A stretch of 64,000 nucleotides of DNA from Myxocyprinus asiaticus (Eukaryota > Chordata > Actinopteri > Cypriniformes > Catostomidae): assembly GCF_019703515.2 (NCBI RefSeq), contig NC_059373.1:11629281-11693280 (forward strand). Reading direction: 5' to 3'. Shown here piece by piece: positions 36,642-51,600 of this stretch. The position numbers and the translations under genes were made by a program. The notes under the pieces were generated by a model, which worked only from the letters and a program-made list of their open reading frames with translations, did not search any database and was not told the origin of the DNA. Numbering within the stretch: position 1 is the first letter of the stretch; every line of letters starts with the position of its first letter.

Positions 36642-39600
36642 ACAGGACAGTTTGAAGACCAAGGAGAAGGTTTGCTAGTGCTTTACAGTTGTTTATTGAA
36701 ATAAATATACATTTAACAACTATGTTCATAAAAAATGTGGCTGAATTTACACCCAGACATTAGCATATAGCTCTAGACAATCCACTGTATAATATTAAAG
36801 ACTCAGAGATCCCAAAAGTCTTTAGAATGTTACCGCTAAACTATAGCCAGGCCTGCGATTACATCATGTCCTATCTGCCTCTGACCCGCTTGGGCAGATG
36901 GGGGACTGATGCAATCCTAATGATCTTAGCAGAGCCAAGAAGTGTGTGCATGTGACGTGCCTTTGCTATGATGGGAACAGTCGCTTACATCAGCCCCTTG
37001 TGGAATCTCGCAACTCATGACAAATAGTGTCTGAAGGGTCCAATAAAAGCCCTGGTAAACTTCAGGTAATGAGCAGCGGCTGTTCGGTGAAAGAGCGTGC
37101 GGTGTGCTCACGCGTCACAGACTCAAATCTGTGTCCTTTCTCTCAATTTTAAATCTCTGACTTTTTTCCTCATTATAAAGGGTTTTATTTAGCTATTTTC
37201 AGCCTCCTGGATTCGAAGCAAACAGGCTTTCCCACACCAACGTTTGGGAACAAAAGACATATTAAGGTCTTGTTAGCTATTTTTAGTTAAGACATCATTG
37301 AAAAGACGTTTTAACTTAGGTTGTAAAAACAGGAGAAAACCGCAGAGCTCTTTGTTCGCTGAAGCGACCCGCTTCGGCAAACCACAGAATGAAATCATAA
37401 ACACACATAAAAATCATAAAGCATCATTGTGTCTGAAAAAGAAAGAAAGAAAATAGGGGAGACATCTAAAGAAATCCCTTATATTTATTAATTTTATTTA
37501 GAACAATAGACAACACATCTTTTTAAACTTTCCATTGGCCCATCTATGGTAATTTTTTTTTTACATAATTGCACATCACTATCACACATTTCACATTGAT
37601 GATGCTCTTGGGTTTAAACGGAATGTTGTGAAGAAAAGCACCGCATTGGTTTTCCATGATAATTTTCTATCATAAATATGCTCCAGTACACCCTGAAGAC
37701 TAAACTCCCTCTATATTCCTAGACATTGAGTGGTTTATTTATACCAATGAGAAAGATCAAATGTATTATTCTCATCTCTTTGAAATAGTTATACGAGGTC
37801 CCAAGCTTAAAGTCAGACAAATTGCTGGTCAAATTTCCAGACAAATGGCTGGTCAGGTTGTCACAATGTTACTCAACAGCACACACGACAAATGGATATT
37901 ATATCATCAGTTTAAAAGGTATGCTAACAATACGGGAAATAACGTACGATTACGTGAGTGAATTTGGGGATCATTTTCCACTGGCGATTCTTAAACCACC
38001 AGACATATTATTCAAACTTTAAAGATGGAATGTTAAGACTATTTTGATTGCATATTAAGAGAAAGGTTAGACAGTGGGGTCTAGTTTTCATGGGCAGACA
38101 GTGAGTGCATCCCTGGCTAGTAGCACTGTGGTTTCTGATGTGGTGAAGTGGTCTGTCAATACTGGAACTAATGCAATGCTGGGAACCTCTGTTTCCACTG
38201 TCTCCTTCTCTTACTCTTTTGTTACTGCTTCTCTCACTCCCTCCCTCTCTCTCTATCTCTCTCTCTCTCTCACACACACTCTCTCTCTCCTTCTCTCAGT
38301 CAGAGTCATAATAGCTTTATTGGCATGATTGTATCGGCTTTTTACTTATATATTCTGTACTTATATAAACCCTCTCCCTCTCTTTTTCTCACTAGGACCA
38401 GTGCCAGGAAGGTAGCACTATGTCAGGCTGCCATTATCAAACTGCCATTATTATCATCATCATTTTTTTTTTTTTTTAGAACTTTGCTCTAAACTTTCTT
38501 CTCAACCACAGTTCTTTTGAAACAGAACACTCCCCATCTCTGTTTTGCATTCTACCTCAGTCTAGCTCATTCCTTTTCCTGACCTCCCTTATTTTCTGCA
38601 ATCTCTCCTTCCAGTGGGATGTTCTTAAGTGCTAGCTCAGGACTGTGGAGCCTGTGATCACAAGAGCCAAAATACCTGCACAATCTCACTGCACTGAAGA
38701 ACTGATGAGCACATGTGTACTTCAACAACATCTTTACGATGTGCTCAGAAAATCTTTTTACCTAACTCAGTCATTGAGCACGTCACATCAGAACCTACTC
38801 GTTCAGAGAGAGGCTTACAAGTTTGAAAAGTCTTGGGACACATCTACACTAATCCAGTTTGGTTTGAAAAGTCAGTTTGAAAACATCATCATTTTCCAAA
38901 GTATGTGCTAATGGAGTGTTTTCGAAATACTTTGTTTTCGGTGGAGAAAATGCAGTCCCAGCGTGGATGAGAGACAAAAACAGCCAAATCAATGCTTTTT
39001 CAAACAAAAATGGATTAGGGTGGAAGTGGCTTTAGCCCATTTGAACATTCAGTTAATGTAAATTTATCATGGGGGCCTTTGTAGCTCAGTGGTAAAAGAT
39101 GCTGGCTACCACCCCTGGAGTTCGCTAGTTCGCTAGTTCAAATCCCAGGGCATGCTGAGTGACTCCAGCCAGGTCTCCTAAGCAACCAAATTGGCCCGGT
39201 TGCTAGGGAGGGTAGAGTCACATGGGGTAGCCTCCTCGTGGTCACTATAATGTGGTTCGTTCTCGGTGGAGTTACAGCTGATCATTTTGGCCTTGGTTTT
39301 GGGATTTTTGGAAAAACCCTAAACTGTCTGGCTTTGCCATAATCATATATTTTTACTCAGATCTTATACTACAGAGCTCATGACTACAGTTGATGCTTCC
39401 ATGTCCACAGCTTAAAAAGTAACTAACTTCAAAAGTCAAGTACTGTTCCTGTATTAACTTGGACTTGCCAAACTCCCCCCACCTCAGCTCAGAATCAAAA
39501 GGCCTGTTGTGTTGTTGATTAGGGAGGGCCACAGAGAAAGAAAGCATTGTGCCCCGGGCGGCAAGGAAGTAGGCAAACAGGGAGCTGGGTGGTAGTGTAC

Positions 39601-42600
39601 ACCCAAAGCCCTCCCTTAGATGGTCACACTGTAAACACACACAGATGCGGCAACGCAGACCTGCTCACCATGGTGTTCTGAATAGACTCCTTGTCCTCCC
39701 TGAGCTACAGTAGAGAGCAAACCCAGCCCCTCCTCTGGGCAAAAGGGATCGGCATATGGCATGAGAGAGAAAGGGGAGCTCAGGCTGGGATGACCCTAAT
39801 TGCAGATGCTCAGGCAAGCCAGTTTTCCAGAATGTGCTAATAAACAGCAGCTGTGGAGTCTTCAAGCAAGAAGTGCTGGTTTTCTATGCCATGTTAAAAT
39901 GCTGCAATAAGTTCTTTAATATCCATTTTCATTGTATTTAAAGGAAGAACAATAAAAGACGGCAAGTTTTGCCGGACCATTGTTGTGGATGGGCAGTTTA
40001 TGAATGTCTAATATAATTTTTTTGTTGTTCTCTAATGAGAAGACAATACAGGGATTCCCTGAGGCTAGTAGGCGTGACTGGTTTGTTTGTCAGAGTGAGC
40101 CATTGTTGTTGCGGGTTGAGGAAGAGCCAAACCCCAAGGCTCCTTCAGACGGAGGTTATTGTTCTGAAGTGTGAAAGGAAGACTCCCGCACGAGATTTTC
40201 ATTTATGAAGCTTCTTCGAACAAACTCACCTTACACAGAAGACTCACACAAGAATTAACTGTCAACATTCAGTATTACCTTATTAGTGGTGTTTGCTAAG
40301 TAACTGCATTACTAACTGCTGCTCATACTTAGTGTAGGGTTAGGGATTTAAACAAACCCAAATTACTTTAGTTTGTACTAGAGACATGAATGTCAGCTTA
40401 AATCATGTGGCTTGTTGACAATTACTTTTTTAAGAGATAATTAAAAAACAAATTTGTCTGGCAGGTGATATAATGGGCACATTTATTTTTTTCCCAAAGA
40501 CTAACATTAAAAGAGGGACCAAGCCATATATAGGTAGATATACTGTATATATATTTACAATTGCTTGGTGGAGACTTGTTAAGCAACCCACCACCACCCA
40601 ACCTAGCAATGCCCTGGCAACCACCCAAAACACCCTTAGCATTGTGTTAGCGTCTTTTGCAAAGTCAAGCAACATCCAATATCCTAAGAAAATGTCCAAA
40701 TCTGTAGAAACTGCACCCCGTTTATTACTCTAATACATGTTCCTGGTCTTATTGTGAACAATTTATGTGTATTTTATTTCTAAAAAAAAAAAAAACAAAA
40801 CAAAAAAAAAACAAGGTAAAATATTTAATTAAAATTTAATAAACTAGAACAATTTTATGGACTGAAGCCGAGGCCAATATTCACCTGCACAGTGTGAAAC
40901 TGCCATGACTGCAGAAAGATCGGTACTTCCATTAACTGTACTAATAAAGACGGTCATACACACATACAGGTCTGTACCTGGAGAATTGAATCTAATCAGA
41001 AAGAATTAAATGTCCCAGTTCACAGAATAGTGCCACATCTGACTGCATTATCATGTGCACACACACACACACACACACACTCAAAAAAGTGGAGAAAAGA
41101 ATAAGTGGTTTTGCAGCTGAGCAGGCACTGAAGTCCACTGGGTCCAGATGTGAAAACGCTCATCTCTCATGAGGGACTTTCTTTGTCTACCTCTCTTTTG
41201 CTCCTTTTTGTCCTCTATTTTTCCTTCTGTTAGGAATCCCCACTGTTCAGTAACACACCCACACACACATATTAACTGTAACACATCTGGGCCAAGCACA
41301 CACACATAAGACTTTTCCAGTCAATGGAAAATTTTCGATTCCAAAAGCAACCATCATAGATCACAGTTCTGGCCGAAGAAAAAATAAAGAGAATAAAAAC
41401 ATCATAAAGTTCTGTTGTTACGAATTTGCATACAAAGTCAACAAGTTATTCGACCACTGACACCATGAGCTCTCCAAAAATATCAACCTGATAGTCATCT
41501 AAGGATGCCAACTTAAAGAAACTTAAAGTTAAGCAAATCTCCCTTTCTTTCTTTCCACATCTACAGAGAAAGAATGAGATGTCTTATCTTTAGTCATCAG
41601 TGTGTGCCAAAATGAAGAAAGGCTTCTATGAAGTGTCTGATTACACTGTGATATCTTAGATATTGAGGCTAGACAGTGAACTCAACTTAGTTACACACAG
41701 ATTAATCACAGATGACTCTGATGTGAATGGTGCCCTGGTCATTTCAGCACAAATTTATCTTAAATATCTTACAGTACAGGGACAGTTCTTTCAGGCACGA
41801 CCTAGAATTAAGTGCCTCACTCAAAGATACAATAGTGATACAACAGTCCAATGATCATCATCACATTACAACACAACACATTATGTTAGATGCACTGAAT
41901 TATTTATTATGTTCTCGATTGTACCAAAGAGAGATCAGCAGCTAATCAGCTATTGCATTCTATTCTATTCAATTAAATTCTATTGCAAAATCCTATTCTA
42001 ATCTACTGCTTGATTGCATGCTGTCCTATGGTTTAATTCTATTCTACTCTATTGTTCCATTCTATTCTGTGCTATACTGTTCTATTCTTTGAAATTCTAC
42101 AGTTCATATTCTACTCTATTGATTCATTGTATGTTGTTCTACTGTTCTATTCTATTCTTCATATTCTTTTCTATACTACTGTTCCATTGTATGCTGTCCT
42201 ACTGTTTTATTATATTATATTCTTCTGTTCCATTACATTTTATGCTATACATTTCTATTCTATTTTTTCTATGCAATTCTACTGTTTGTATTTTATTAAT
42301 CTGTTCCATTGCATGTTGTTCTGTTGTTTTTACTCCATGCCATGTTCTCCATTCTATTCTGTTCTATAAGTGTATACTGTCCTTCTGTTTTGTTCTATGC
42401 AATGCTACTCTACTGTCCCATTCTTGTTTATTCTATTTTATGCAATTCTACAGTTCTATTCTATTCTATACTATACAGTAGCAAGCATTAATAATTCCAT
42501 TTGAGTGTTCAGCTTCACACCAGTAGCTAATTACTAGTCAGTTCTACTTTATTTTACTAAACTTCATTTAGAATATTTACTGTAAAGTTTTTCTTCTTTT

Positions 42601-45600
42601 CTTAACTTCCTTCTCTCACACTCACTGTTTCTCATTTGCTTTGCCTATTAAATACTTACTTTCTATGATTTTCCATTTATGGCACACTCAAAGGACAGAT
42701 GGGAAAAACAGTGCATGAAGTCACGTTGCACTTCAGAGGGAGGGATAGTGAGAGAGACAGAGGGATTCCCTGTGTGTGAGTCACGTTGTGGGAGCCCCCT
42801 CTTTACCCATAACAAAAACAATTCTTCCCTGCAAACTTTAACCTTCAGAGAGGGACTCCACTGCACTACACATCTCAGCTGTTTCCAACACTAATAAAAA
42901 TTATGAAGCTGATTGACTTGCAAGAACTAATATAAATCTAATATGCTTTAAGACAAAACTGTGAAGAAGACATGCAGAAATCCTAACTAACAATATAAGG
43001 CTGAATTGGCTCTTTGCCTTTCTGAATACTGAGTGTTTCCCAAGTTTTATAGAAGCCAATGTTTTATAGATGATGGTAAATGCAAATACAGGGGAAAAAG
43101 TTATTAGGCAATAAGGCATGAGCATGTGACCCTGCTCATGAAAATTGATAGTGGAAAAAATTTGTCTTTAACAAGCTGGACAGAAAGAGAGAGAGATAGA
43201 GAGAGAGAGAGAGATAGAGAGAGAGAGAGCTGTTGATGCCAATGGTGGGCTGGCTCAGGGGTGTTTCCATGCAAGGAGAGCCCAAGAATCCACAACGGAT
43301 GCCAGACTCAGGGAAACCCTTCTCAAAAACAAGAGCACACACCCTTGAGTTGGCAAGCACATACATGCCATCTTTATCTCTCTCTCTCTCACACACACAC
43401 GCGCACACACACACACACAAACAAAAACACAGGCACATACACCCACAAACATATACAGTTGCAATCAAAATGATTCAACCCCCCTGACCAGCAATACTTT
43501 CTGGTGATGTGAATTAAAACACATCAACTTAAACAGTCAAAGTACGTTTTTAATACACATTTGAGTGATTTGAAGTGTTCAGTTTACCCAAAATTTTAAG
43601 ATAAAAAAATTACATTCTCTCCACAAATGTCAAGTCAAAAATATTCAACCCCCAAAGTCAATCATTTGTGGAGCATCCTTTACCCTTAATAACATCAAAT
43701 AAATGTTTCAGGTAAGTGTTCTCTGGCTTCGGACACCTCTCTGTTGTAATTTTTCACATTTCTCATGAGCAAAAGCTTCAAGCTCATTGACATTCTTTGG
43801 TTTCTGTGCTGCCACTGCTTCCTTGAAATCCCAACAAAGATTTTCAATGGGATTTTAATGATGGACTGAAAGGGCCATCCAATGATATTCCACGACCTAT
43901 CCCTGAACCAGATTTTGAACAACTTGGATGTATCCTTGTTGTTATTGTCTTGCTGGAAAGTCCAGTGATCACAGAGCTTCAATTTACACACGGAAGGCAT
44001 CACATTTTTCATGCCAAAATGGCCTGATACTTGAAAGAATCCATGGTGTCAGTCACATAGTCAGGATAGCCATTTCCTGCAGCCACAAAACACCCCCATA
44101 ACAAGACTGACCCGTCGCCATTTTTGACCTTGGGGATGGTGTTGTTCTTGTCATCACCTTGCCTTTCTTACTCCTGACGTACTGCTGACCCATGGGTCTA
44201 AAACTCATTTTCAGTTTAGTGTCACATGTCTATAAGTCCTTCTTCCAGGACTCCACAGGTCTTTCCAAATGCCTTCTTGAATATTCAAGTCAACATTTCC
44301 CTTGGTGAAGTTTTGCTTTCTTCCACACCCAAGAAGGTTGCTGTTGTACCATATTTAAAAAATGTATGAATGGTGCTGCCAACTTTGTCTGTTGGGAATT
44401 GAAGTGCCTTTGAAATGTACTTTTAGCCATGACCTTTCTTGAGTAATGAAATAATCTCCTCTATTAGCTTTTGTGATAGCTTATTTTAAATTGCATTTTT
44501 TGCACAGAAATAAATTTATGCTTACGACACTAAACATAAATTTTAAAACTTAAATAAGTGCAATTGTAGAGTGATGGCTTAATTTCGTTTTAAAACAATT
44601 ACTTGTGTAGCCTTACATATTTAAGAAACAACTACATGCAATAGGGGTTGAATAATTACGACATGGCAGTATTTTTTTAAAAATCCTTCTATTTAGAAAT
44701 ATTAGAAAAATTCTGGGTCATCAGAAAAGCTTACCTTTGTAAATCCTTACTGTCTTGGGGGGGTTGAATAATTTTGATCGCAACAGTATGCGCACACAAA
44801 ACAAAATGGCTGACAGAATGTTGATGCTCTATTTTACAAAAAGAACTTCTTAGCTGTTCATTCATTAGTTAATCCACAACAACTTTTCTGCACATCTAAA
44901 ATAATGTTTCTATAACTCTTATTAAAAAGGACAAATTGACTAAAATGTCACTAAGACCGGCATTTAAACACAAGAACATAACCACATGCTTTGGCTTGAA
45001 TGCATGTCCTTTACATAGAGAATGGAGCAAAATCAATTGTTAAATTGCTAACAGAAATACTGGGCCCTTGTGTTTTCATATGCAGTGTATTTTATTTTAT
45101 TATCTTTTGTCTGTCTGGCATTATTTATCTGAACAAACCTTTTTTTTTTTTTTTTTTTTTTACATTTTAAACATTTGTTATCAAAAAACTACAAATACAT
45201 AATAGAAAAAAGAAATACTGCACCCATTGCTTGCAGAAAGAGAGTCTCAATATCATTATAGAACTTTTCAACAGCTCCATTTCCCAGAGTTCCCCTCTTT
45301 ACAGGTACAACAATGAGGCCATTTCCTTTGGCTTTATGTCATGGACTGCCAAAGTGTTCAAACGTGTTTACACTACTCGGCCTTGGCCCTGTCCACACCT
45401 CCTATCATTTTTTTTTTTTTTAGTTTTTCATTTTTAACAGTCTCATCAAGGAAATTATTGTTTGTAAATCTCAGGTATAAACAGTCGAGAGCTACTGTTT
45501 CTATTTTCCATATGGAAAAAAGGGAGAAAGAGACCTGAATAAAGACAAACTCAAAATCAAAACAAACGCCCAGACACAAGGGACAGCCCAGACTTCTCTC

Positions 45601-48600
45601 TTTCTCTCTCTTTCTTTCTATTTGGGCTCCATTCCTGGGCAGCACAGGCAATGGAAAGTTCTGGAAATGTAAATCTGGTGGGTTAAAAATACAGCGCATT
45701 AATGCGCTCCACATGTGGCACTCTGGCATACGAAGGGATATTTTGACGGCACAGAGGGGATGAAGGAGGAATAGAGAGTGGTAGGAGGGTTTTCCTGAAG
45801 GAGAGACTGAGTATACACACACACGTTTTTGACGACTGCAGGGTTTAAAACAAAGCAGGGCTTTGGGTATTTTTCCAAATACATTCATAGAAACAGAAAA
45901 ATTTTAAGGGCCCTTTACAATACTGTATACAAACTCTTATGACTAAATAATAATCCATATGTCTGTAACGGAGAGATAAGCTACCACAGCCCATTCTAAG
46001 CCCAAGCAGATGCTGAAGGAGCAGGAGATCCATGCTGGATCACTCTTTCTTCCATTGGATGGTGGACAGGAGGTTTAAGGTGCAGTGAGTAATTTCTGCA
46101 CCACTAGTGGCACCAAACAAAATTGCAATCTGTTCATTTGATCTGCTTGACACAGCAATACTGGCTCACTCACTGGCGTGAGTTTTAGGCAGGACTATCT
46201 GTTTGCCCAAACAATAGAAGATGGGTGGAGTGTTTAGGAAACCTGTCTGGAAACTACTATTATTTTTACAACTCAATTTTACACTGCACCTTTATATGCA
46301 TCTATATAATTTTTGGTTGAATCCCAATTTCCATACTATTCATCCAATACAGTATGCAAGATTAGGTCCCAAATGCAAGTGAGGCCCAAATCATAGTTTA
46401 CTTAAAATAGTATGCCAAAGGTGCTCAGATGGTGTACTATTTCCAGTGATTTTTCAAGTATTGAATTTTCACAGCGTTTACACTTCTCAGAGAAATTAGC
46501 CCACAAATCATGGCTTCTATTTATTGTTGTTTCTGCATATTCAGCTCGCATAGCAGAATTCTGCTGCCTGCTCAGCTGTAACATTTGTAACATCGAAAAA
46601 ACAAATACACACTTCACCTTTGAAAATATGTATAATATGCACTGCACCATCAATAGCACCTCACAAACTTTTCATACTTGGTAGAAGTATGTGGCTTGAG
46701 ATTCAGCCTTTGTCCCTAAAAAGCTTTATCTTCAGAAACCTCCAAACAGAGACAATTTCAAAACAATTCCTATTGCTTATTCATGCACATACACAAACAC
46801 AGTTCTAAGTGTGTCCCCTACCTTGTGCTCTCTCCACAAACACCACCTTGGAGTCGTGCTGGAAGTTGTGCCCACTGAGAAGCACCTGTTCCCCCCCTGA
46901 GGCGGCACAGCTTTCCATGCTCTGTTTATCCACAAGAGGCAGCTCCTGTGCTGAGCGCTGGGCTAAAGTGAGGACAAAAGAGATAGAGAAAGAGTGAGGA
47001 AAGAGATCAACTACTGGTAAAGATTCATCGTATTGTGACAAGAGCTATATCTCAGTAACAAAAGGTTTTGAGTCAAAAGTCCAGTTACAAAAACGCTTGT
47101 TTTCTCTATCAGATTTTTATTTATTTATTTATTTTTATGCTGGTTTCAAAAATTGTTCTATCTGTCTAATATTATACAGTAATAACTTGTTTAAGGTCTT
47201 TCTGCCAAGGTTACAAGAACAATAGCCTTTAATTACATTCAAGTATTTCAGTCTCTACTCTCTGAAACCTCCAGAAATAACACCTCACACAAAGGGCTGA
47301 TATAATGTATGCTTCATATGCCTCCTGTGGTCAGCTTTTAACTGGCTATAATCCAAAAATCACTCATGCTTTATGAGCTGTGCTCATTCGAGTGATATTT
47401 TTCATTTACCTCATAGCATTTGATTGGTCCTGCCAATTATTAATGCCAAAAAAAACTCACTTATTTAACGAGCAAAATCTGTTTTTGTGTTATTTATTCA
47501 ATCCATCAGGACAATCTAATTTTGCCATGTGTAAGGGTGTAAGATTGCAGTTGAACTCACAGCACTCGATGGGGTTGGACGCCACCTGTAAGGACACCAT
47601 CCTGCCGTTTGGTTGGTTGATGTGGACACGGAACACCATCCTCACACGTGTGTTCTTCCGTCCAATGTCTGTCTCACCCTTCCGCAGTTCAATGTCTGAA
47701 TTACGCAGCTTGAGAATTCCAGCGCAGTCGATTCTGTGGTAAAGAAGGAACGTTAATGTTAGAGGGGTAGACTCAACAAATTCTCTCAGAACAGAAGAAC
47801 AAAAATGTGTGGCAAATATTGTTAGACGGTTGTTTAATAAGCATTTTTTGGATCAGAGTAAACGTTAAATGTATTGCCTGTTTTAGATTTTTTTTATTTC
47901 TTTTTTTATATATATATATCGTTTCTGCCAAAATTTAGCTTGGCCCTATAATTATTTCTCCCTCCACAAATAAATGCCCTTTCTCTCTCACCATCCAATG
48001 TCTAAACCTGACATGGCACAGATGTTGTTAAAAATCCATGAAAATGTACTTTTTCCATTAAATTTACAAATCTTCTGATTAGTCTAAAAAGCCAACACAA
48101 GTAAATAGCTATTTAAAACTTGTCAAAGTTTTGCATCCCATTATGGCCAAAGCCTTTATTTAAGCTCTGTGTAATCCACTGAGTCCAATGATCTGTGTAG
48201 CTTACTTTTTGGCAAAAACAGGAAGTCTGAAAAACTGGAGAAACAATTACCGCGTATGAGTCGTCTGTCAACACGGTACAGATCCTGGAACTTCAGATAT
48301 TAACATCCCCATGTGTATGTGGTGAGGACTTGCACATTGTGTTCTAGGTGTTTAAGGCTAGTATGGGTAGTTGAAATGAAATACTTTCGGGATGTTGACA
48401 CGTCCTGCGGTGTGACATACTATACTACATCTACAATTATTTTAAACAGCATTTTGCCAATTATTTTATAATTATTATGCATGCAGCTTTATGTTCTCAT
48501 ATTAATTAAGAGACTATGGAATATGTGTACTTTTAAAAGTTTTAAAAATTCATGTGTCACACCACACTATCATTTAAAATGAACTAGTTAAGATAAAGGT

Positions 48601-51600
48601 GATTAAAAATAGCAAAGAAAAAAAAATTTTGACCAGTCACAGCACCTAAAATTTTATTTTCTTATACCTTTGACCTAAAATCTTTATGTTGGTGGACTTG
48701 AAAAGTTCATTAACATGTTATTTGTCATATCCATCACATTATTAGAGGTCGACCGATATCTAATTTTGCTGATACCGATAACTAAGGTGTTAAAAGAAAG
48801 CCGATAACCGATTAATCAGCAGATACTTTTAAAATTAATAAATTGAATGTGTTAAAAAATGTCAGTCTTTCCTTACTGTGACAGACACACACATAGAGGC
48901 TACATGTTCTATGAGTCTAACATTAAAGAAAAAAAAAAATGCTATTTATTGCAAAATCCCAATAATAACCAGAAAAAATTAAGATTCGGTTCATAACGGG
49001 AGACTTTTAACGATAGACAAGCCCGAAGCCTCTAGCAGTGTTGGTAAATTATCAGATGAATTATTTTGCAGATAACCAATAGTACAAAAAGCAACTATCG
49101 GTGCTGATTAATCACCAAAAACTATATGTCGGTTGAACTCTAGTTCAAATCACAAACACAAAGTATGAGCAATAGTAATAGTGATGTTTGCCTTAGAAAC
49201 AAATGGATTATATGCACCCCTGGGTTGTCAACTGATATGGGTTTTTCAATGGCCAATGCTGATACAGATATCTAGAGAGCAGGATGTCCGATGGCTGATA
49301 TAAATGCCGATAAACATAACTATTGACTACCCATTGACAAATCTATTGGTAGATTTTGGAACGGACACGAGGGAAAATTAACGCTTAATCTGCCAAGCGA
49401 ACATGGTTATCGTCTGATGCCGATTATCACAAAATGGTCAAATATCGGATGATTAATCCACCTGGTTAATTGGTCTATCACTAATCATTATGTCGTTTTC
49501 TGAACTGAAGAGAAATATTTTTGTTCTTTCATCATTCCTTTAGGAAAATAAACTGCCTGCCTCCAAACCAAGTTCTATTTAAATAGCAGAATATATTTGC
49601 TCTCATATCAAAAGATAATGTGAAACAGATACTATATACAGCAAATTGGTTATTTTGCTTTGACTCGGGGGCTTAACCATTTTCTGGCTCTACTACAGAA
49701 ATGTGACAAAGTGGGCATGTTCCCCAGAAAGTTCAGAAACACGATCCAGAGGGGTTTGGAGCTTTTTTGTATAAGTTAAGTGTTACATCCATTACAGAGC
49801 GGGAAGAAAGTGCTGAGCTGGTAAGACCGCTACCGCCTGGCTTGCAGACCAGAGCCCAGAGCCCCATTATGGGCTCCACGCGACCAGAGACCTCCTGTAA
49901 CATGAGTCCTGGAGCTCAGACAAGGGAAACCCACCACACTGTGAATCCGTAGCGAGCATGCACACACAAATACACACTTCTGCTTAGCAACTACCTTCAC
50001 AACAGGGGGAATAGTGGTAAAACAGAAGGTTGTCTATAGAATATTTTAGATTTATAGACTGAGACTACCATGCTGGAAAATCCAAGCTGGTAGCTGTGTT
50101 TTGGAACATGGTAGCTGGTTTCTAGCTGGTTCAAGCTGGTAGACCATCTTGGACCAGCAACAAACCAGCTACTAGATGAAAGTACCAGCTTACGGTTATA
50201 AAGCTTATTTTAGAAACATAGTGGCTGGTCAGCCAGCTAAAGACCAGCTTGGACCAGCTAATAACCAGCTTGGAACATTTAAAAAAACAGTTACCGTATT
50301 CCAAAAACCAGCTTTGAACACCTTAAGATGGTATGACAAGCTGGTAGCTGGTTTGTTGCTGGTCCAAGATGGTCTACCAGCTTGGACCAGCTAATAACCA
50401 ACTTGGAATATCAAGAAACCAGTTACCATGTAAAAAACTAAATAAAATAGCTTGATGAACTAAAGCTGAAATGACCAGTTGGTAGCTGGTTTGTTACTGG
50501 TCCAATATGGTCTACTAGCTTGGACCAAGCTAAATAAACAAAAAACAGTTACCATGTTCCTAAAACCATTCTGACCACCTTAAGTTGGTATGACCAGCTG
50601 GTTTGTTGCTTGTCTAAGATGATCTACCAGCTAATGACAATAACCCAGTTACCATCTTAAACTGGATTTTCCAGCAGCGTTGTTTTGCAGTTGCATTTTT
50701 GATTGTTTATTGCAGGAAATAAGGACAGGATGCATGTGGATATACACATTTATAAGGTATGCACATTTTCCCCACCGGGCTTGTATTTCTCTGTTTTTCC
50801 TCAGTGTCTTTCCGTGACAGACGTGTAAACATGCATACTCACATGGCCCTCATGTTACTCTCGTGCAGAAGAGGAATCTCAAGAACTTTGGTATTGGACT
50901 GCATGACCTCGTGGCTCGGTGTGGATACAGTCTTCCCGGTTATACGGTGGACCTGGTAGAAGGCATGAGGCCGTAAAAGGCGGTCATCTGCCGTCCCAAT
51001 AAACAGCTGTAGGGTCAGAGGTTCGCTCTCCATGTAGCCGTGAAGCTGTAAGACACAAATACTTATTAAGACTAAGGGGCAAATTCACTAAAATTCACTA
51101 GTTGTGTCATGTTTGCATGCAGTATTTCAGTGTAAAAAACTTTTTTGCATCTTGCTTACTAACCATCCACAATTTAACCAAGCACTAAATTTGCTGAAAT
51201 TGCATTGGTAGAATTCAAATTAAATAACTGTCATTCTTTTCAGCACAAACATGCTTCCTTTCTGTGTAAATTAGGCTTAGTATAGATCACGTCTTATTCA
51301 CAAAATTGAACATAGTAACAAAGTAGTCCTTTGTGCTTATTTATTGATCATGACAGCAGTAATACATAAAATGATCATGATGATGATGATGAAATGGAGA
51401 ACAGAGTTATAACTTATAAATGGGCATACTGTGTATCCAGACGCACAGTGTACATGAGCGTAAATTCGCCATTTTTAACTACGTAATACACATCTGATGC
51501 ATGCAGACCCTCAAGGAGGGTGGTCAGCATCTGTGGTGAAAAGGCTGGACAAGTCTGTATATTTATTTAAGTGGATATGTTTCAGCCTGGCATTAGTGTT

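Noticed and set aside
42014..42481. 155-codon plus-strand frame
   Set aside because: It lies wholly in the degenerate TTCTA repeat; the residues only reflect the repeat and there is no domain or homologue in sight.
43136..43487. Several cysteine- or serine-rich frames
   Set aside because: They run across GA/CT and CA microsatellites.
45373..45888. 171-codon minus-strand frame in nfatc1 intron 6
   Set aside because: No recognisable domain, splice context or conservation clue. It includes a poly-T region and is probably chance.
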